A DNA stretch of 64,000 nt from Streptomyces spiroverticillatus (GTDB lineage: Bacteria; Actinomycetota; Actinomycetes; Streptomycetales; Streptomycetaceae). Location: the NCBI GenBank assembly GCA_014650415.1, contig BMUX01000025.1:1-64000 (forward strand). The letters are read 5' to 3'. The notes under the pieces are model-generated. The model ran no database searches. It saw only the letters and a list, made by a program, of their open reading frames with translations, and had not been told where the DNA came from. A program made the translations under genes and the position numbers. Position 1 is the first letter of the stretch; every line of letters begins with the position of its first letter. This document shows, piece after piece, positions 24,492-33,355 of this stretch.

Positions 24492-27398
24492 ATGCTTCTC
24501 GAACGTACATCCGAGACGGCGTGGGTGCAGGACGCCCTGCACGCGGCGGCCGTCGGGAGGCCTTCGCTCCTGCTGTGCACCGGGCCCCTCGGCATCGGCA
24601 AATCCAGCTGGCTGCGGGAACTCACCCGGAGCCTCGACGTCCAGAACGTGCGCGTCATGCGCGCCACCGCGGCAGTCATGGAACAGGACTTCGCCTTCGG
24701 CGTGCTGCACCAGCTCTTCGACAGCCTGGCCCTCAACTCCTCGGACGGGACCAATGCCCCGGACGAGTCCGGCGTACTGGACGCCCCCGGCGGTTCAGCC
24801 GGAGAGGTGGCCTCCCCCCTGACCGCCCCTCTCCTGGCGGCCGGTGCGGGGACCCCGCTGCCGACCGGTGGCGAACCGCGGCCGGAAGACCTGCTGCCCG
24901 CCCGCATGGACGACCCGTCGGCGCTCCGCGAGGCGATCCTGACGGACCTGTGCGCGCTGCTGACCAGGCTCGGCCGTGAGCGGCCCCTGCTGATCCTCGT
25001 CGACGACGTCCAATGGGCCGACACCCGGTCGCTGGAACTCCTGTCCGCTCTCGCGGGCCGCCCGCACGGCGTGCGGGCGGTGCTTGTGTGCACCCTGCGA
25101 GACGGTGACCCGCGCGCCCGCCACCCGCAGGTGTGCGCGGTGACCGATGCGGCCACGCAGGTGACGCGACTGGCGTCGCTGTCGCACGCGGCCACCGGAC
25201 AACTGGTGCGCGAACAGCTCGGCGAGAGCGGCGACGAGGAGTTCGTACGGGCTTGCCACCGGGCGTCCGGTGGCAACCCGGCGTTCCTGCGCGCCCTGCT
25301 GCCGGCCCTCGACGCCGCCGGGGTGCGGCCCACCGCCCCGCACGCCGGGGCCGTCACGGCGCTGCGGCCCGCGCCTCTGCGTGAACGGCTCGCCGACTGC
25401 CTGCGCGCCCAGGATCCGCCGGTCCGCGACCTGTCCGCCGCGATGGCGATCCTGGGTGGGGAGTCGTCGTGCGGGCTCGCCGGGCGACTGGCCGGACTCG
25501 ACGAGATCGGCGAGTTCGACGCCCTGGGCGTCCTGCACCGGCTCGGCCTGCTCGTGGCCGAAGGCGTGGCGCAGTTCATCCACCCGGTGGTGGGAGAAGC
25601 GGCCGAAGCCTTCATGTCCATTGCAGAACGCGGTAGTTGGCACGCTCGGGCGGCAGCGCTGCTGCACGAGACGGGACACCCCGCCGAAGAGGTCGCCGCT
25701 CAGCTCATGGCGGCCGCGACACCGGGTGACGACTGGTCCGCCGCCGTCCTGCGCACCGCGGCGGACGCGGCGCTTCGACGCGGCGCCCCGCAGGAGGCCG
25801 CGCGTTTCCTGCGGCGTGCCCTGCTCGACAGCCCCGAGCAGGGCGCGGAGCGCGCACGCCTGCTGATCGACCTGGCGACGGCGGAGAACGCCTACGACAG
25901 CGCCGCCTGTGAACGCCACATCGCCCAGGCGGTGGCCCTGCTCGACTCGCCGTACGACCGCGCCGCGGCCGCGCTGCGCATCTCGCCCGGCCTCCTCTGC
26001 GCGGTGAGCCCCTCCGGCGTGGAGATCCTCCGGCAGACCGCCGCCGATCTCGGCCCCCCGGCCCGGCTGAACGACTCGGCACGCGAGCTGGCCCTGCGGC
26101 TGGAGGCCCGGCTGCGCTACAGCGCCCGGCAGGATCCCGCCGAACTTGCGGGGGCGGTACGGCGACTGCGCGAGCGGCGCGAGGAGCCGGCCGTCGCCTC
26201 CGGCGCCGAGCGTGAATCGCTCGCCGCACTCCTGTACGCGGCCACCCTCAGCGGTCGGCTGCCCGCGCACGAGGCCGCCCGGCAGGCCACCCGCATCCTG
26301 GAACGGGTCCCGGCCACCGGTCCCGGGTCCGCGCACGTACTGCCCTTGCTGACCGCGGTGTTCACCGGTGCCGACCAGGTGGACGCACTGGCCGACTGGC
26401 TCGCGGCCCGCGAGCGGCACCAGCGCGAAGCCGGCGAAGCGAGGGACCCGCTGGCCCAGATCGAACTGGCCACGGTCTTCCTGGCCCGGGGCCGGATGGC
26501 ACACGCCCGTGAGCACGCGGAGCAGACCTTCGGAAAAGCCGCGAACGCTCAGCACGGCGACAGTGCCGCGAGCGCCGTCGCGGTGCTGGCCGCGGTCGCC
26601 CTGGAGACCGGGGACACAGCCCTCGGGGAGCGGGTGAGGGCCGGGGCCGGCAGAGGGCGGGCAACGGAAGATCTGCTCTCCACCACCATGCTGCGCCTAA
26701 CAGAGGCTCAGATGATGTTCCGCCGAGGAGAGTTGGACCGCTCGCTCGCCACCGTCCTCGCCTGTGGCCGCCGGCTGGAGGCCGTCGGCTGGCGAAACCC
26801 CGTGCTGTTCCCGTGGCGGCCCCGGGCGATCCGGCTCATGCAGCGCAGCGGCGATCTGGAGTCCGCCCGCGCGCTCGCCGAGGAGGAATACGCTCAGGCC
26901 CGGATTCTGGGCGCCCCGGTCGCGATCGGCCGCGCGCAGCAGCTTCGCGGCAGCCTTCGGGGCGACAGCGAGGGTACGGCCCTGCTGCGCGACGCCGTGC
27001 GTGTGCTGCGAGGATCGGCCAACGAGCTGGAACTGGCAAGAGCTCTGCGGGCGTTGTCCCGAGCGCTGCGCGTGGGAGCCGAGGCGCGCGACCTCCAGTG
27101 CGAGTCGGCGGCCCTGGCCATGGCCTGCGGGGTGACCTGGAAGACCGAGCGGGACCGGTCCGGCACGCCTGACCCGGCCGACCCACAACCCGAACCGTCG
27201 CTCACACCGACCGAGTCGAGGGTGGCGGCATTGGCCGGCAGTGGTTTCACGAACCAGGCGATTGCCACGGAACTGGGCGTCGGATGCCGGGTGGTGGAAA
27301 AACACCTGACGAATTCCTATAGAAAACTCGGGATTTCGGGGCGTCGGCAACTGCTGGCGCTCATGGCGGGCACCGGGACCATTTCCACCCGCACCTGA
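24492..27398 (+). CDS. fscRII: LAL-family (LuxR) transcriptional regulator
   Basis: The 968-residue protein has Walker A GPLGIGKSS (about 30-38), Walker B LLILVDDVQWAD, a helical middle region and a LuxR helix-turn-helix at the C-terminus (LTPTESRVAALAGSG... VVEKHLTNSYRKLG). The ATG lies 4 bases after the stop of the preceding LAL gene, with AAGGA inside that gene's end, so the two are probably co-transcribed. The symbol is assigned by gene order relative to fscRI. Confidence 0.9.
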   Translation: MLLERTSETAWVQDALHAAAVGRPSLLLCTGPLGIGKSSWLRELTRSLDVQNVRVMRATAAVMEQDFAFGVLHQLFDSLALNSSDGTNAPDESGVLDAPGGSAGEVASPLTAPLLAAGAGTPLPTGGEPRPEDLLPARMDDPSALREAILTDLCALLTRLGRERPLLILVDDVQWADTRSLELLSALAGRPHGVRAVLVCTLRDGDPRARHPQVCAVTDAATQVTRLASLSHAATGQLVREQLGESGDEEFVRACHRASGGNPAFLRALLPALDAAGVRPTAPHAGAVTALRPAPLRERLADCLRAQDPPVRDLSAAMAILGGESSCGLAGRLAGLDEIGEFDALGVLHRLGLLVAEGVAQFIHPVVGEAAEAFMSIAERGSWHARAAALLHETGHPAEEVAAQLMAAATPGDDWSAAVLRTAADAALRRGAPQEAARFLRRALLDSPEQGAERARLLIDLATAENAYDSAACERHIAQAVALLDSPYDRAAAALRISPGLLCAVSPSGVEILRQTAADLGPPARLNDSARELALRLEARLRYSARQDPAELAGAVRRLRERREEPAVASGAERESLAALLYAATLSGRLPAHEAARQATRILERVPATGPGSAHVLPLLTAVFTGADQVDALADWLAARERHQREAGEARDPLAQIELATVFLARGRMAHAREHAEQTFGKAANAQHGDSAASAVAVLAAVALETGDTALGERVRAGAGRGRATEDLLSTTMLRLTEAQMMFRRGELDRSLATVLACGRRLEAVGWRNPVLFPWRPRAIRLMQRSGDLESARALAEEEYAQARILGAPVAIGRAQQLRGSLRGDSEGTALLRDAVRVLRGSANELELARALRALSRALRVGAEARDLQCESAALAMACGVTWKTERDRSGTPDPADPQPEPSLTPTESRVAALAGSGFTNQAIATELGVGCRVVEKHLTNSYRKLGISGRRQLLALMAGTGTISTRT

Positions 27399-27763
27399 GC
27401 CGAGCGGTCTCACTTCGGTACCGGGGGAACGGTGCGGTCTCCGCAAAACTCGATTCGGTGCACCGCCCCTTCGGCCCTCGGTGCGCTTGCGTCATCTCCC
27501 CGGCCCTCTGAACAGTGGCGGAGTGGGACCGCACCGTACCGAACCACCGAAGTGCGCAGGCCGGACCGAACCATCGAACCCGATGACCACAGTGTTGATC
27601 CACGAAGGTTGTTGAGCGTTGACTGCCACGAAGTCAACTACTTAATGTTCACAACAGAGTTCAGCTCTTCCGGGCCTCCTCGATTTCGAGACCGCATGAA
27701 ATCAGGGGGAGTTCACCCAGTCGTTCCGCAAAATCTCACGCCATGAAAGGACAGAGATATTCC
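27399..27763 (+). promoter_or_regulatory. Upstream control region of fscRI
   Basis: This 365-base stretch has no gene and is richer in AT than its surroundings. It contains two 14-base direct repeats of the form ACCGAACCAYCGAA (27538-27551 and 27565-27578, 27 bases apart), then a 7-base perfect inverted repeat GTTGACT/AGTCAAC around a 7-base spacer (27618-27638). The left arm of the inverted repeat doubles as a -35-like TTGACT, with a poor -10 (TTAATG) 17 bases on. These look like binding sites for one or more regulators of fscRI; the proteins are unknown. Confidence 0.45.
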
Positions 27764-28456
27764 ATGGCGATTTCCGTACTCGCGCCGACAGATGTGGCGC
27801 AGACTGTGGCGCAGGACCAGCCCGCCGACCGGACGGGCCTGGCGCTAGGGGGACCGCTGCTCGACCGGCCGGGTCTCACCATGGTCTGCCTCGACCGGAG
27901 TCTGACGGTGCAGCAGGCGAATCAGGAGTTCTTCAGACGGTTCGGCGGTGACTCGGCGCAGCCCTGCGGCCGGCCGTTCGCCGACCTGGTGCATCCCAGC
28001 GCGCAGCAGCCGTTGCTGCGCAAGTTCGCCGGGCTCACCGAGGGCAGACGTGACCGCTTCAACAGCGAGATGCTCGCGGTCGGGCACGACGGACAGGCCT
28101 TCACGGCCTCGCTCTCGGCCTGTGCCGTGCGCAGCAGCACGCCGGACGTGTCGGCGATCTGGGTGATGATGACCTCGGACGGCGAACCCGTGGACACCGA
28201 CGTCATGCCCAGCCGGAAGAAGATACTCAGCGAGGTCGACGCCCGGATCCTTGAAGGAATAGCGGCGGGCGTCTCCACTGTGCCGCTCGCCGCGCGCCTG
28301 TTCCTCAGCCGCCAGGGCGTCGAGTACCACGTGACCTGTCTGTTCCGAAAGCTGCGGGTGCCCAACAGGGCGGCGCTGGTGTCGCGCGCCTACTCCATGG
28401 GTGTACTGAAGGTGGGCGTGTGGCCGCCCAAGGTGGTGGAGGACTTCGTCAAGTAG
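27764..28456 (+). CDS. fscRI: PAS-LuxR transcriptional activator (PimM orthologue)
   Basis: The 230-residue protein has a single PAS domain (about 35-130) and a C-terminal LuxR helix-turn-helix (about 155-215; LAARLFLSRQGVEYHVTCLFRKL). This two-domain architecture is typical of polyene master regulators PimM, AmphRIV, NysRIV and FscRI. The ATG at 27764 follows AAAGGACAGAG. The ATG at 27743 lacks a site and would add seven residues. The 3' end overlaps the convergent phosphopantetheinyl transferase gene by 8 bases. Operator-like sequences before fscMI and pabC are the expected targets. Confidence 0.95.
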   Translation: MAISVLAPTDVAQTVAQDQPADRTGLALGGPLLDRPGLTMVCLDRSLTVQQANQEFFRRFGGDSAQPCGRPFADLVHPSAQQPLLRKFAGLTEGRRDRFNSEMLAVGHDGQAFTASLSACAVRSSTPDVSAIWVMMTSDGEPVDTDVMPSRKKILSEVDARILEGIAAGVSTVPLAARLFLSRQGVEYHVTCLFRKLRVPNRAALVSRAYSMGVLKVGVWPPKVVEDFVK

Positions 28457-29177
28457 TCGCCGCCGGGGTGTGCCGGGAGCAGCCGGTGCCGCACGTCCCG
28501 GCAGCCCTGCCTGCATACTCCGCAGGAACCGCGAGCGCGGCCACCAGGAGACCGTCACTGACCAGCCAGCGGCCGTTCAGTCGGTCGAGCGGCCGCCCGG
28601 CCTGCCGCAACGGCGAGGGCACGAGGACCCTTGCGGAATACGTCGAGGTCGGTGCGTTGATCGAAATGCGCGCGTCCTCGAACTCCAGCCGACGGGACGT
28701 CGCCGGGTACCACGCCTTGTATACGGTCTCCTTGAGGCTGAAGAGCAGCCGGTCCCAGTGGACACCCGGTGCGACGGAATCCAGCTCGCACACCATCGCC
28801 TGTTCCTCGGGAAGCGCGATGCTCTCCAACACCCCGGCGGGAAGGGGCGCATGGGGCTCCGCGTCGACGCCGAGCATGCGCACGTCCGAACTGCGTGCCA
28901 CGGCGGCCGCCCGGTATCCGGCGCAGTGCGTGATGCTCCCGACCACACCCGTCGGCCAGCAGGGCGCATGGTGGCGTCCTGGCAGCAACGGCGCCTCGGG
29001 TACACGCAGTTTGACCAGCGCCTGTTTCGCACACCACCGCCCGGTGGAGAACTCGCTTCGCCGGGCGGTGGTCGCCTGTCGTACGACCAGGGCTTCCAGC
29101 GGATGCAGTAACGCCTCGGGCAGATCGCCGAACGTTTCGACGCCGACTGCGGACCCGGGAAGAATACGCTCGATCAT
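28449..29177 (-). CDS. Sfp/EntD-type 4'-phosphopantetheinyl transferase
   Basis: The 242-residue enzyme has the hallmark motifs GVDAEP (Mg2+ ligands) near residue 105 and FSLKETVYKAWYP near residue 150. It would transfer phosphopantetheine from CoA to the Ser of ACP domains, so it can activate FscA and the other PKSs, and possibly carrier proteins elsewhere in the genome. The ATG at 29177 overlaps the stop of the small upstream gene (ATGA). At its own 3' end it overlaps fscRI by 8 bases, tail to tail, so the two genes may influence each other by antisense transcription. Confidence 0.93.
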   Translation of the reverse strand: MIERILPGSAVGVETFGDLPEALLHPLEALVVRQATTARRSEFSTGRWCAKQALVKLRVPEAPLLPGRHHAPCWPTGVVGSITHCAGYRAAAVARSSDVRMLGVDAEPHAPLPAGVLESIALPEEQAMVCELDSVAPGVHWDRLLFSLKETVYKAWYPATSRRLEFEDARISINAPTSTYSARVLVPSPLRQAGRPLDRLNGRWLVSDGLLVAALAVPAEYAGRAAGTCGTGCSRHTPAATT

Positions 29178-29416
29178 GCGGAACCTGTCTTGGTAGGAAC
29201 GGCCACCGCACGATCCAGCCGGGGCCAGAGGCCGGCCAGGGCGGCGGACCACTGCGGATTGTCGGCCCTCGGCCCTGCCCCCGCCGAGGGCTCTGCCGCG
29301 GCATCGGGAGCCGGCTCCCAGGCCAGGACGGAGTTCAACGAGTGCAGGTCACCGACCCAGGCCAGCAGTCCGTACACGCCCGTTCCAGCATTCGACGTCA
29401 AGACCTCACCCCTCAT
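29174..29416 (-). CDS. Small unknown protein coupled to the phosphopantetheinyl transferase
   Basis: This 80-residue reading frame (starting MRGEVLTSNAGTGVYG) ends in a 4-base overlap with the ATG of the transferase and has the biased third-position GC of real genes. The N-terminal half is hydrophobic and Gly-rich, the C-terminal half Ala/Pro-rich. No family is recognised. The overlap suggests translational coupling, so it may assist expression or act as a partner of the transferase. It is divergent from pabC, and the 56-base gap between them contains an operator candidate. Confidence 0.55.
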   Translation of the reverse strand: MRGEVLTSNAGTGVYGLLAWVGDLHSLNSVLAWEPAPDAAAEPSAGAGPRADNPQWSAALAGLWPRLDRAVAVPTKTGSA

Positions 29417-29449
29417 CCGTCACCGGGCTTCGAGGCTACGGATGCAGAG

Positions 29450-29465
29450 CTAGTGAAACTCGTAG
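29450..29465. promoter_or_regulatory. Candidate PAS-LuxR operator upstream of pabC
   Basis: CTAGTGAAACTCGTAG matches 12 of 16 positions of the PimM operator consensus CTVGGGAWWTCCCBAG, including both CTA and TAG ends. It lies just before the pabC ribosome site, in the short gap shared with the divergent phosphopantetheinyl transferase unit. The central GGGA/TCCC is weaker than at fscMI. Confidence 0.35.
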
Positions 29466-29472
29466 GGGCGCC

Positions 29473-30273
29473 TTGGCGATGCTGGGCCACATGGTGACAC
29501 TGAACGGGAAGCTCGTATCCGTCGATGATCTGCTCCCTCTGGCCCTCGTCAACCTGGGGCATTTCACGACCATGCGTGTGGATGCCGACGGCAGTGTCCG
29601 CGGCCTCTCCCTCCACCTGGAACGCCTGGTGAGGGATTGCGGAATCGTGTGGGGCGCCGACTTGGACCCCGGACGCGTCCGGGACTACGTACGGCAGGCC
29701 CTGGAGGGGCGCAGCGGACCGTGCACCGTACGCGTCACGGTCCACGACCCCAGGGTTGACCTGGTGCGTCCGGCGGATGCGGGGAAGCCGCAAATCATGG
29801 TGTCCGTGCGCGGGGCCTACGCGTTCCCGGTGGAGCCGCTGCGCGTGATGAGCGTGCCGTATGAACGCGACCTTCCCGAGGTCAAGCACGTTGGTCTGTT
29901 CAGCTCCCTGTATGCCCGCCGCACGGCGCAGAACGCGGGATTCGACGACGCGTTGTTCGTCGGCCGCGACGGACTCGTCAGCGAGGGCAGCAGCTGGAAC
30001 GTGGGATTCGTCGATGCTTCCGGGACCGTGGTCTGGCCGCACGCCCCGGTGCTGCCCGGCGTGACCATGGCCCTGCTCCAGCAGCGCACCGGGCATCGGA
30101 TCGCCAACGTCACCCTGACTCGTGCGAAGACCGCGGTCGCAGCCTTTGCGACGAACACGAGCATCGGCGTGCGCTCCCTGGCCGCGATCGACGACGTCGA
30201 ACTCCGCACTGATCATCAGGCGTTGAAGCTGCTCCGCGAGAGATATTTGTCCGTCCCGGGGGAGACGCTGTAG
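29473..30273 (+). CDS. pabC: 4-amino-4-deoxychorismate lyase (class IV aminotransferase fold)
   Basis: The protein of about 265 residues is a PLP lyase of the branched-chain aminotransferase fold. It releases pyruvate from aminodeoxychorismate to give p-aminobenzoate, completing the pathway begun by PabAB. The catalytic Lys lies in LPEVKHVGLFSSLYARR, and the PLP-binding SEGSSWNVGF motif follows. The TTG at 29473 is spaced best from AGGGG; ATGs at 29479 and 29491 are alternatives, and the conserved protein begins at MVTLNGKLVS. It is adjacent to fscRI and the phosphopantetheinyl transferase and marks the edge of the recognisable antibiotic cluster. Confidence 0.93.
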   Translation: MAMLGHMVTLNGKLVSVDDLLPLALVNLGHFTTMRVDADGSVRGLSLHLERLVRDCGIVWGADLDPGRVRDYVRQALEGRSGPCTVRVTVHDPRVDLVRPADAGKPQIMVSVRGAYAFPVEPLRVMSVPYERDLPEVKHVGLFSSLYARRTAQNAGFDDALFVGRDGLVSEGSSWNVGFVDASGTVVWPHAPVLPGVTMALLQQRTGHRIANVTLTRAKTAVAAFATNTSIGVRSLAAIDDVELRTDHQALKLLRERYLSVPGETL

Positions 30274-30447
30274 AGCCGTTCCATGGTCGGCGCAGCCGTC
30301 CGGGTGCGGCTGTGCGTCCGCCTGCGTCGCCGACGGCAGGGCGTGAGTGCCGTTCGTCGAACACGGGGCCTCGCCGTACCGGCAGCCACGGGCGAGAGTT
30401 TCCCGGGAGGAGGTCCACTCGGTCTGCAGTTGGGTGTCGACTTCGGC

Positions 30448-31544
30448 TCATACAAGATTTTCGTGAGCGTTGATCGTCCAGATGCTGTTGTCAGTTGGAG
30501 GCTTGGGGGTGCGGCGTGAGTGGGCGACGAGGATGACGCGTTTGCGCAGAAGCTGGATGCCGGCCCGGCCTCGATCCGGTTGAGCCAGGAGCTGTTGGTC
30601 GGGGTGTAGGCGATCTCCACGTTGTTCGCCGCAGCCCAGGTCCCGATCCGCTGGCACCGCTTGGTGGTCAGGTGCGGCGAGTAGTTGTCGACGACGATCG
30701 CGATCCGGACATCCATCGGATAGAGAGTTCGTAGGTAGCGGCAGAACTCCAGGAACTTCGACCGGTTCTTCGTCTTCTTGATGTGACCGTAGAGCTGGTC
30801 CTTGGCCAGGTCGTAGGCGGCGAACAGGTGCCGGACGCCGTGCGGGCGGGTGTAGGTCGCCCGACGGCGGGGCCGGGGCTCGCGGTCGGGGTCCTTGTGC
30901 CGGCCGCCACGTTCGGCCCACTGCCGTCCGGGGTGGGGCTGGAGGTTGAGCGGCCCGAACTCGTCCATGCAGAAGATGACTTCGGGCTCGCCTTCCTCGG
31001 GTATGACTTCGTCGTCGGCTATCGCGTAGAGGTGTTCGATCCGGGCCTTCTTCGTGGCGTAGTCGGGGTCACGGGAGGTCTTCCAGGTCTTCACGCGTTG
31101 AAAGGAGACGCCTTCCTCGCGGAGCGCGATGCGCAGGCCCTCGTGGCTGATGTCGTCGACCACCCCCTCGGCGACCAGGAAGTCCGCCAGTTTGGCCAGG
31201 CTCCAGGTCGAGAACGGCAGGCCGTGTTCTGTCGGCTTGGACTTCGCGATCTTCTTGATCTCACGGCGCTCGGGCAGGGTGAACGTCCTGGGCCGGCCGC
31301 CCTTGTACTTGGGGTAGAGCGACTCGAAGCCGTCGGCGTTGAAGTTGTGGACCACGTCCCGGACCCGGTCCGGACTGGTGAACGTCACCTCGGCGATCTT
31401 CACCACCGGCATGCCCTGCGCGGACAGCAGCACCATCTGGGCCCGCCGCCAGGTCACCACCGAGCCGGTGCCTCTGCGGATGATCCGCAGCAGTCGCCTG
31501 CCCTCGTCGTCATCGATCTCCCGGACCTGCACGCGTTCAGCCAC
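30448..31544 (-). pseudogene. IS630-family transposase, frameshifted near the C-terminus
   Basis: From GTG 31544 the frame encodes an N-terminal helix-turn-helix and an IS630-type DDE domain (FCMDEFGPLNLQ, IAIVVDNYSPH, final Glu in SWLNRIEAG). Near 30565 the reading frame breaks. The continuation (QLLRKRVILVAHSRRTPKP, ending AHENLV at 30448) lies in another frame, while the original frame runs on into Arg/Pro-rich noise to 30216 and into the pabC end. The three catalytic residues precede the break, but the C-terminus is lost, so the element is probably immobile. Terminal inverted repeats could not be defined. It marks the border between the polyene cluster and the accessory island. Confidence 0.8.
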
Positions 31545-31722
31545 GTGATCATTCTGACCGCCCGGCGCCGCCCAGCGCAGCAACCGGGCGACACGTCAGG
31601 ACAGGGCAAACGTTGCCTGATGCGGCACTAGTTGGATTCTGGGGCGCCACTTCTCGAAGATCCACAAGCCCTCGGCGTCGGCTTCGTGTCACCACCTGCC
31701 GCACTGTCCCAGGCTGAGGTGT

Positions 31723-32029
31723 GTGATCGTTGCGCAGGGCGAGCTCGACATGGCGTCGGCGCCCCTACCGCGCCAGGCGACGGACGCGGCCGCCGCCATC
31801 CACCCGGCCCTCGTCCTGGAGACAGCCGCGGCGACCTTCGCAGACACCACCGCACTGAACCTGCTGCTGCCCCTCCACCAGACCACCACACTGCACATCC
31901 CCCCAAGAACAGCTGCTGCGACTGCTCCACATCACGGCCGCCGATCAGGTCCTCCACCTTTACCCGGAGCCTGGCACAGGCCTGCGTCGAGGCCAGCACG
32001 CTGTCGACCCGGACCGGGCAGCGTCGTAG
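31723..32029 (+). pseudogene. STAS-domain anti-sigma-factor antagonist, frameshifted
   Basis: The first 58 codons read as a STAS protein (VAQGELDMASAP, then AAATFADTTALNLLL around the phosphorylatable Ser/Thr). After a run of six C at about 31900 the frame shifts, and the domain continues in another frame as EQLLRLLHITAADQVLHLYP to a TAG at 32027. The second half matches the intact STAS gene at 34770-35105 (ELLEITGTDQVLHLYP). It is therefore a decayed paralogue of that gene. Confidence 0.75.
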
Positions 32030-32330
32030 CGACGGCTCCTGCCGCAGGTCAGCTCCTGCTGATGCCGCCGCGCGGTACGGCTCTGAAGGATGTGTCGTGC
32101 GTCGCGGAAGGGGGCGGTGATAACGGCGGCATGACCGCGCACCGCCGGGGCACAGGCCGCATCCCCGACACAGCGCCTACGGGAGAACCAGGTCACGCGC
32201 CGAGCCCACCCGCCGATCGCCTCCGCGACGACGCGCCGGCCGCCGCGCGCCTCGCGGTAGGGCGGGCGCCCGGGGCACTCAGGGTGGCCCCCGGCAATCG
32301 CTGACGGCGCACGCCCGCCCCGACTGGGGA

Positions 32331-32666
32331 CTAGCAGGCCAGCCTGTCGAGCAACGAGCCGGTCGACGCCCGGCGGTCGTGCACCGCGTCACAGGCCGAG
32401 AGGTACTGGGGGAACTCCCCCCTCAGACGGGTGACATGCAGCAGCTGGCCAATCGCAGGGTGGGTGTAGACCAGCCGCAGCCACCCGGCCCGGCACACTG
32501 CCGTGCGGCGGGCCTCGCACACCACACGCAGGAAGGTGACGTCCGCGAATGTCACCTGGGACAGGTCCAGCACCACCAGCGTATCGCCCGGATCGTCCAG
32601 CGCGGCGTCGAGAACAGCGTGCAGAGCGGGGGCCGTCAGGATATCGAGCTCCCCTTCGGCCCGCAC
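32331..32666 (-). CDS. STAS-domain anti-anti-sigma factor homologue
   Basis: The 111-residue protein begins with RAEGELDILTAPALHAVL and has the STAS core VVLDLSQVTFADVTFLRVV, in which the usual D-S-S/T phosphorylation site is changed to D-V-T. In partner switching such proteins bind an HATPase anti-sigma kinase and release its sigma factor. The GTG used is the first in frame, but no ribosome site precedes it and the conserved N-terminal strand is short, so the 5' end may be damaged. Confidence 0.6.
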   Translation of the reverse strand: MRAEGELDILTAPALHAVLDAALDDPGDTLVVLDLSQVTFADVTFLRVVCEARRTAVCRAGWLRLVYTHPAIGQLLHVTRLRGEFPQYLSACDAVHDRRASTGSLLDRLAC

Positions 32667-33355
32667 GACCCGGCACTGCCTGCCGAACCCCGGGGAGGGC
32701 AGGGGAAAGCAGGGGCAACAAGAGCAAGAACACGTTCACAGCACACTCCCGGACTCGTACCGATCAGGGCACGACGCCGGGGACCAGGGCGACGTCGTCC
32801 AAGGATTCCAGCGGCAACACCTCGCGCAACGGCGCAGAAACGTCCCCCTGGCAAAACAGCCCCCACCAACCACTCCTGCGGGTGAATCCCCGAACTGGAG
32901 ACCTTTTTTGGGTGCGGGGTCTGCCTGGTGGCGCAGTGGGAGATGGTGGATCGCTGCGACTTCCTGCGACAGCGCGGGCACAGCCATGCTCACGCTCCTC
33001 CCCCTCAGACTCCCGGGAAAGGCGGCTCCGACAACGTACGGGCCGAAACCAGGACGTCGTCCGGGCCTGGAGAAAGGGTGCATGGGGTCGCCGGTCGTCG
33101 GTCTCAGCAACCGGGACCAGAAGTACGCTACCGGGAGTGGGTTGGCTTTAACGGTGCAGGTGGCCCCACCTCTTCCGGTTCCAGCTGGGCTCTGGCAGTG
33201 ATCACGGGGAGCCGTCACAGTCGGTTACTGAAGCAGGATCATCTTGCGGAGGAGTTCGCCAGAGCCCACCTACATCCGGTTCCCGGACTCGCACGCTGAA
33301 CTGGCCCGCACGGACAGGACGGCGCTGTCCTCCACGCGATCCTTCCCACCACCGA
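32667..33355. other. Stretch with no confident gene; contains a conserved leader element
   Basis: The only notable item is a 65-base segment (33081-33145) nearly identical to the leader of the GAF-ANTAR gene at 38 kb. A 115-codon minus-strand frame follows it (33083 down to 32736) but has the Arg/Pro-rich look of non-coding GC-rich DNA. It may be a dead gene that kept its promoter. Confidence 0.4.
33081..33145 (-). promoter_or_regulatory. Conserved 65-base leader element, copy 1
   Basis: On the minus strand this segment aligns with 38045-38109 from CCAMCC through GGTCCCGGTYGCTGAGACCGACGA to the start codon, with two single-base gaps. In this copy the start codon is ATG at 33083. The conservation upstream of two otherwise unrelated reading frames indicates a shared promoter or RNA leader. 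Confidence 0.5.

Noticed and set aside
27703..27720. CAGGGGGAGTTCACCCAG upstream of fscRI as an autoregulatory operator
   Set aside because: The spacing of the GGG and CCC blocks does not fit the 16-base consensus and the sequence is not a true palindrome.
29174..29300. Idea that the 80-residue frame upstream of the transferase is part of pabC or an aminotransferase domain
   Set aside because: It is on the opposite strand from pabC and shows no PLP-enzyme motif.
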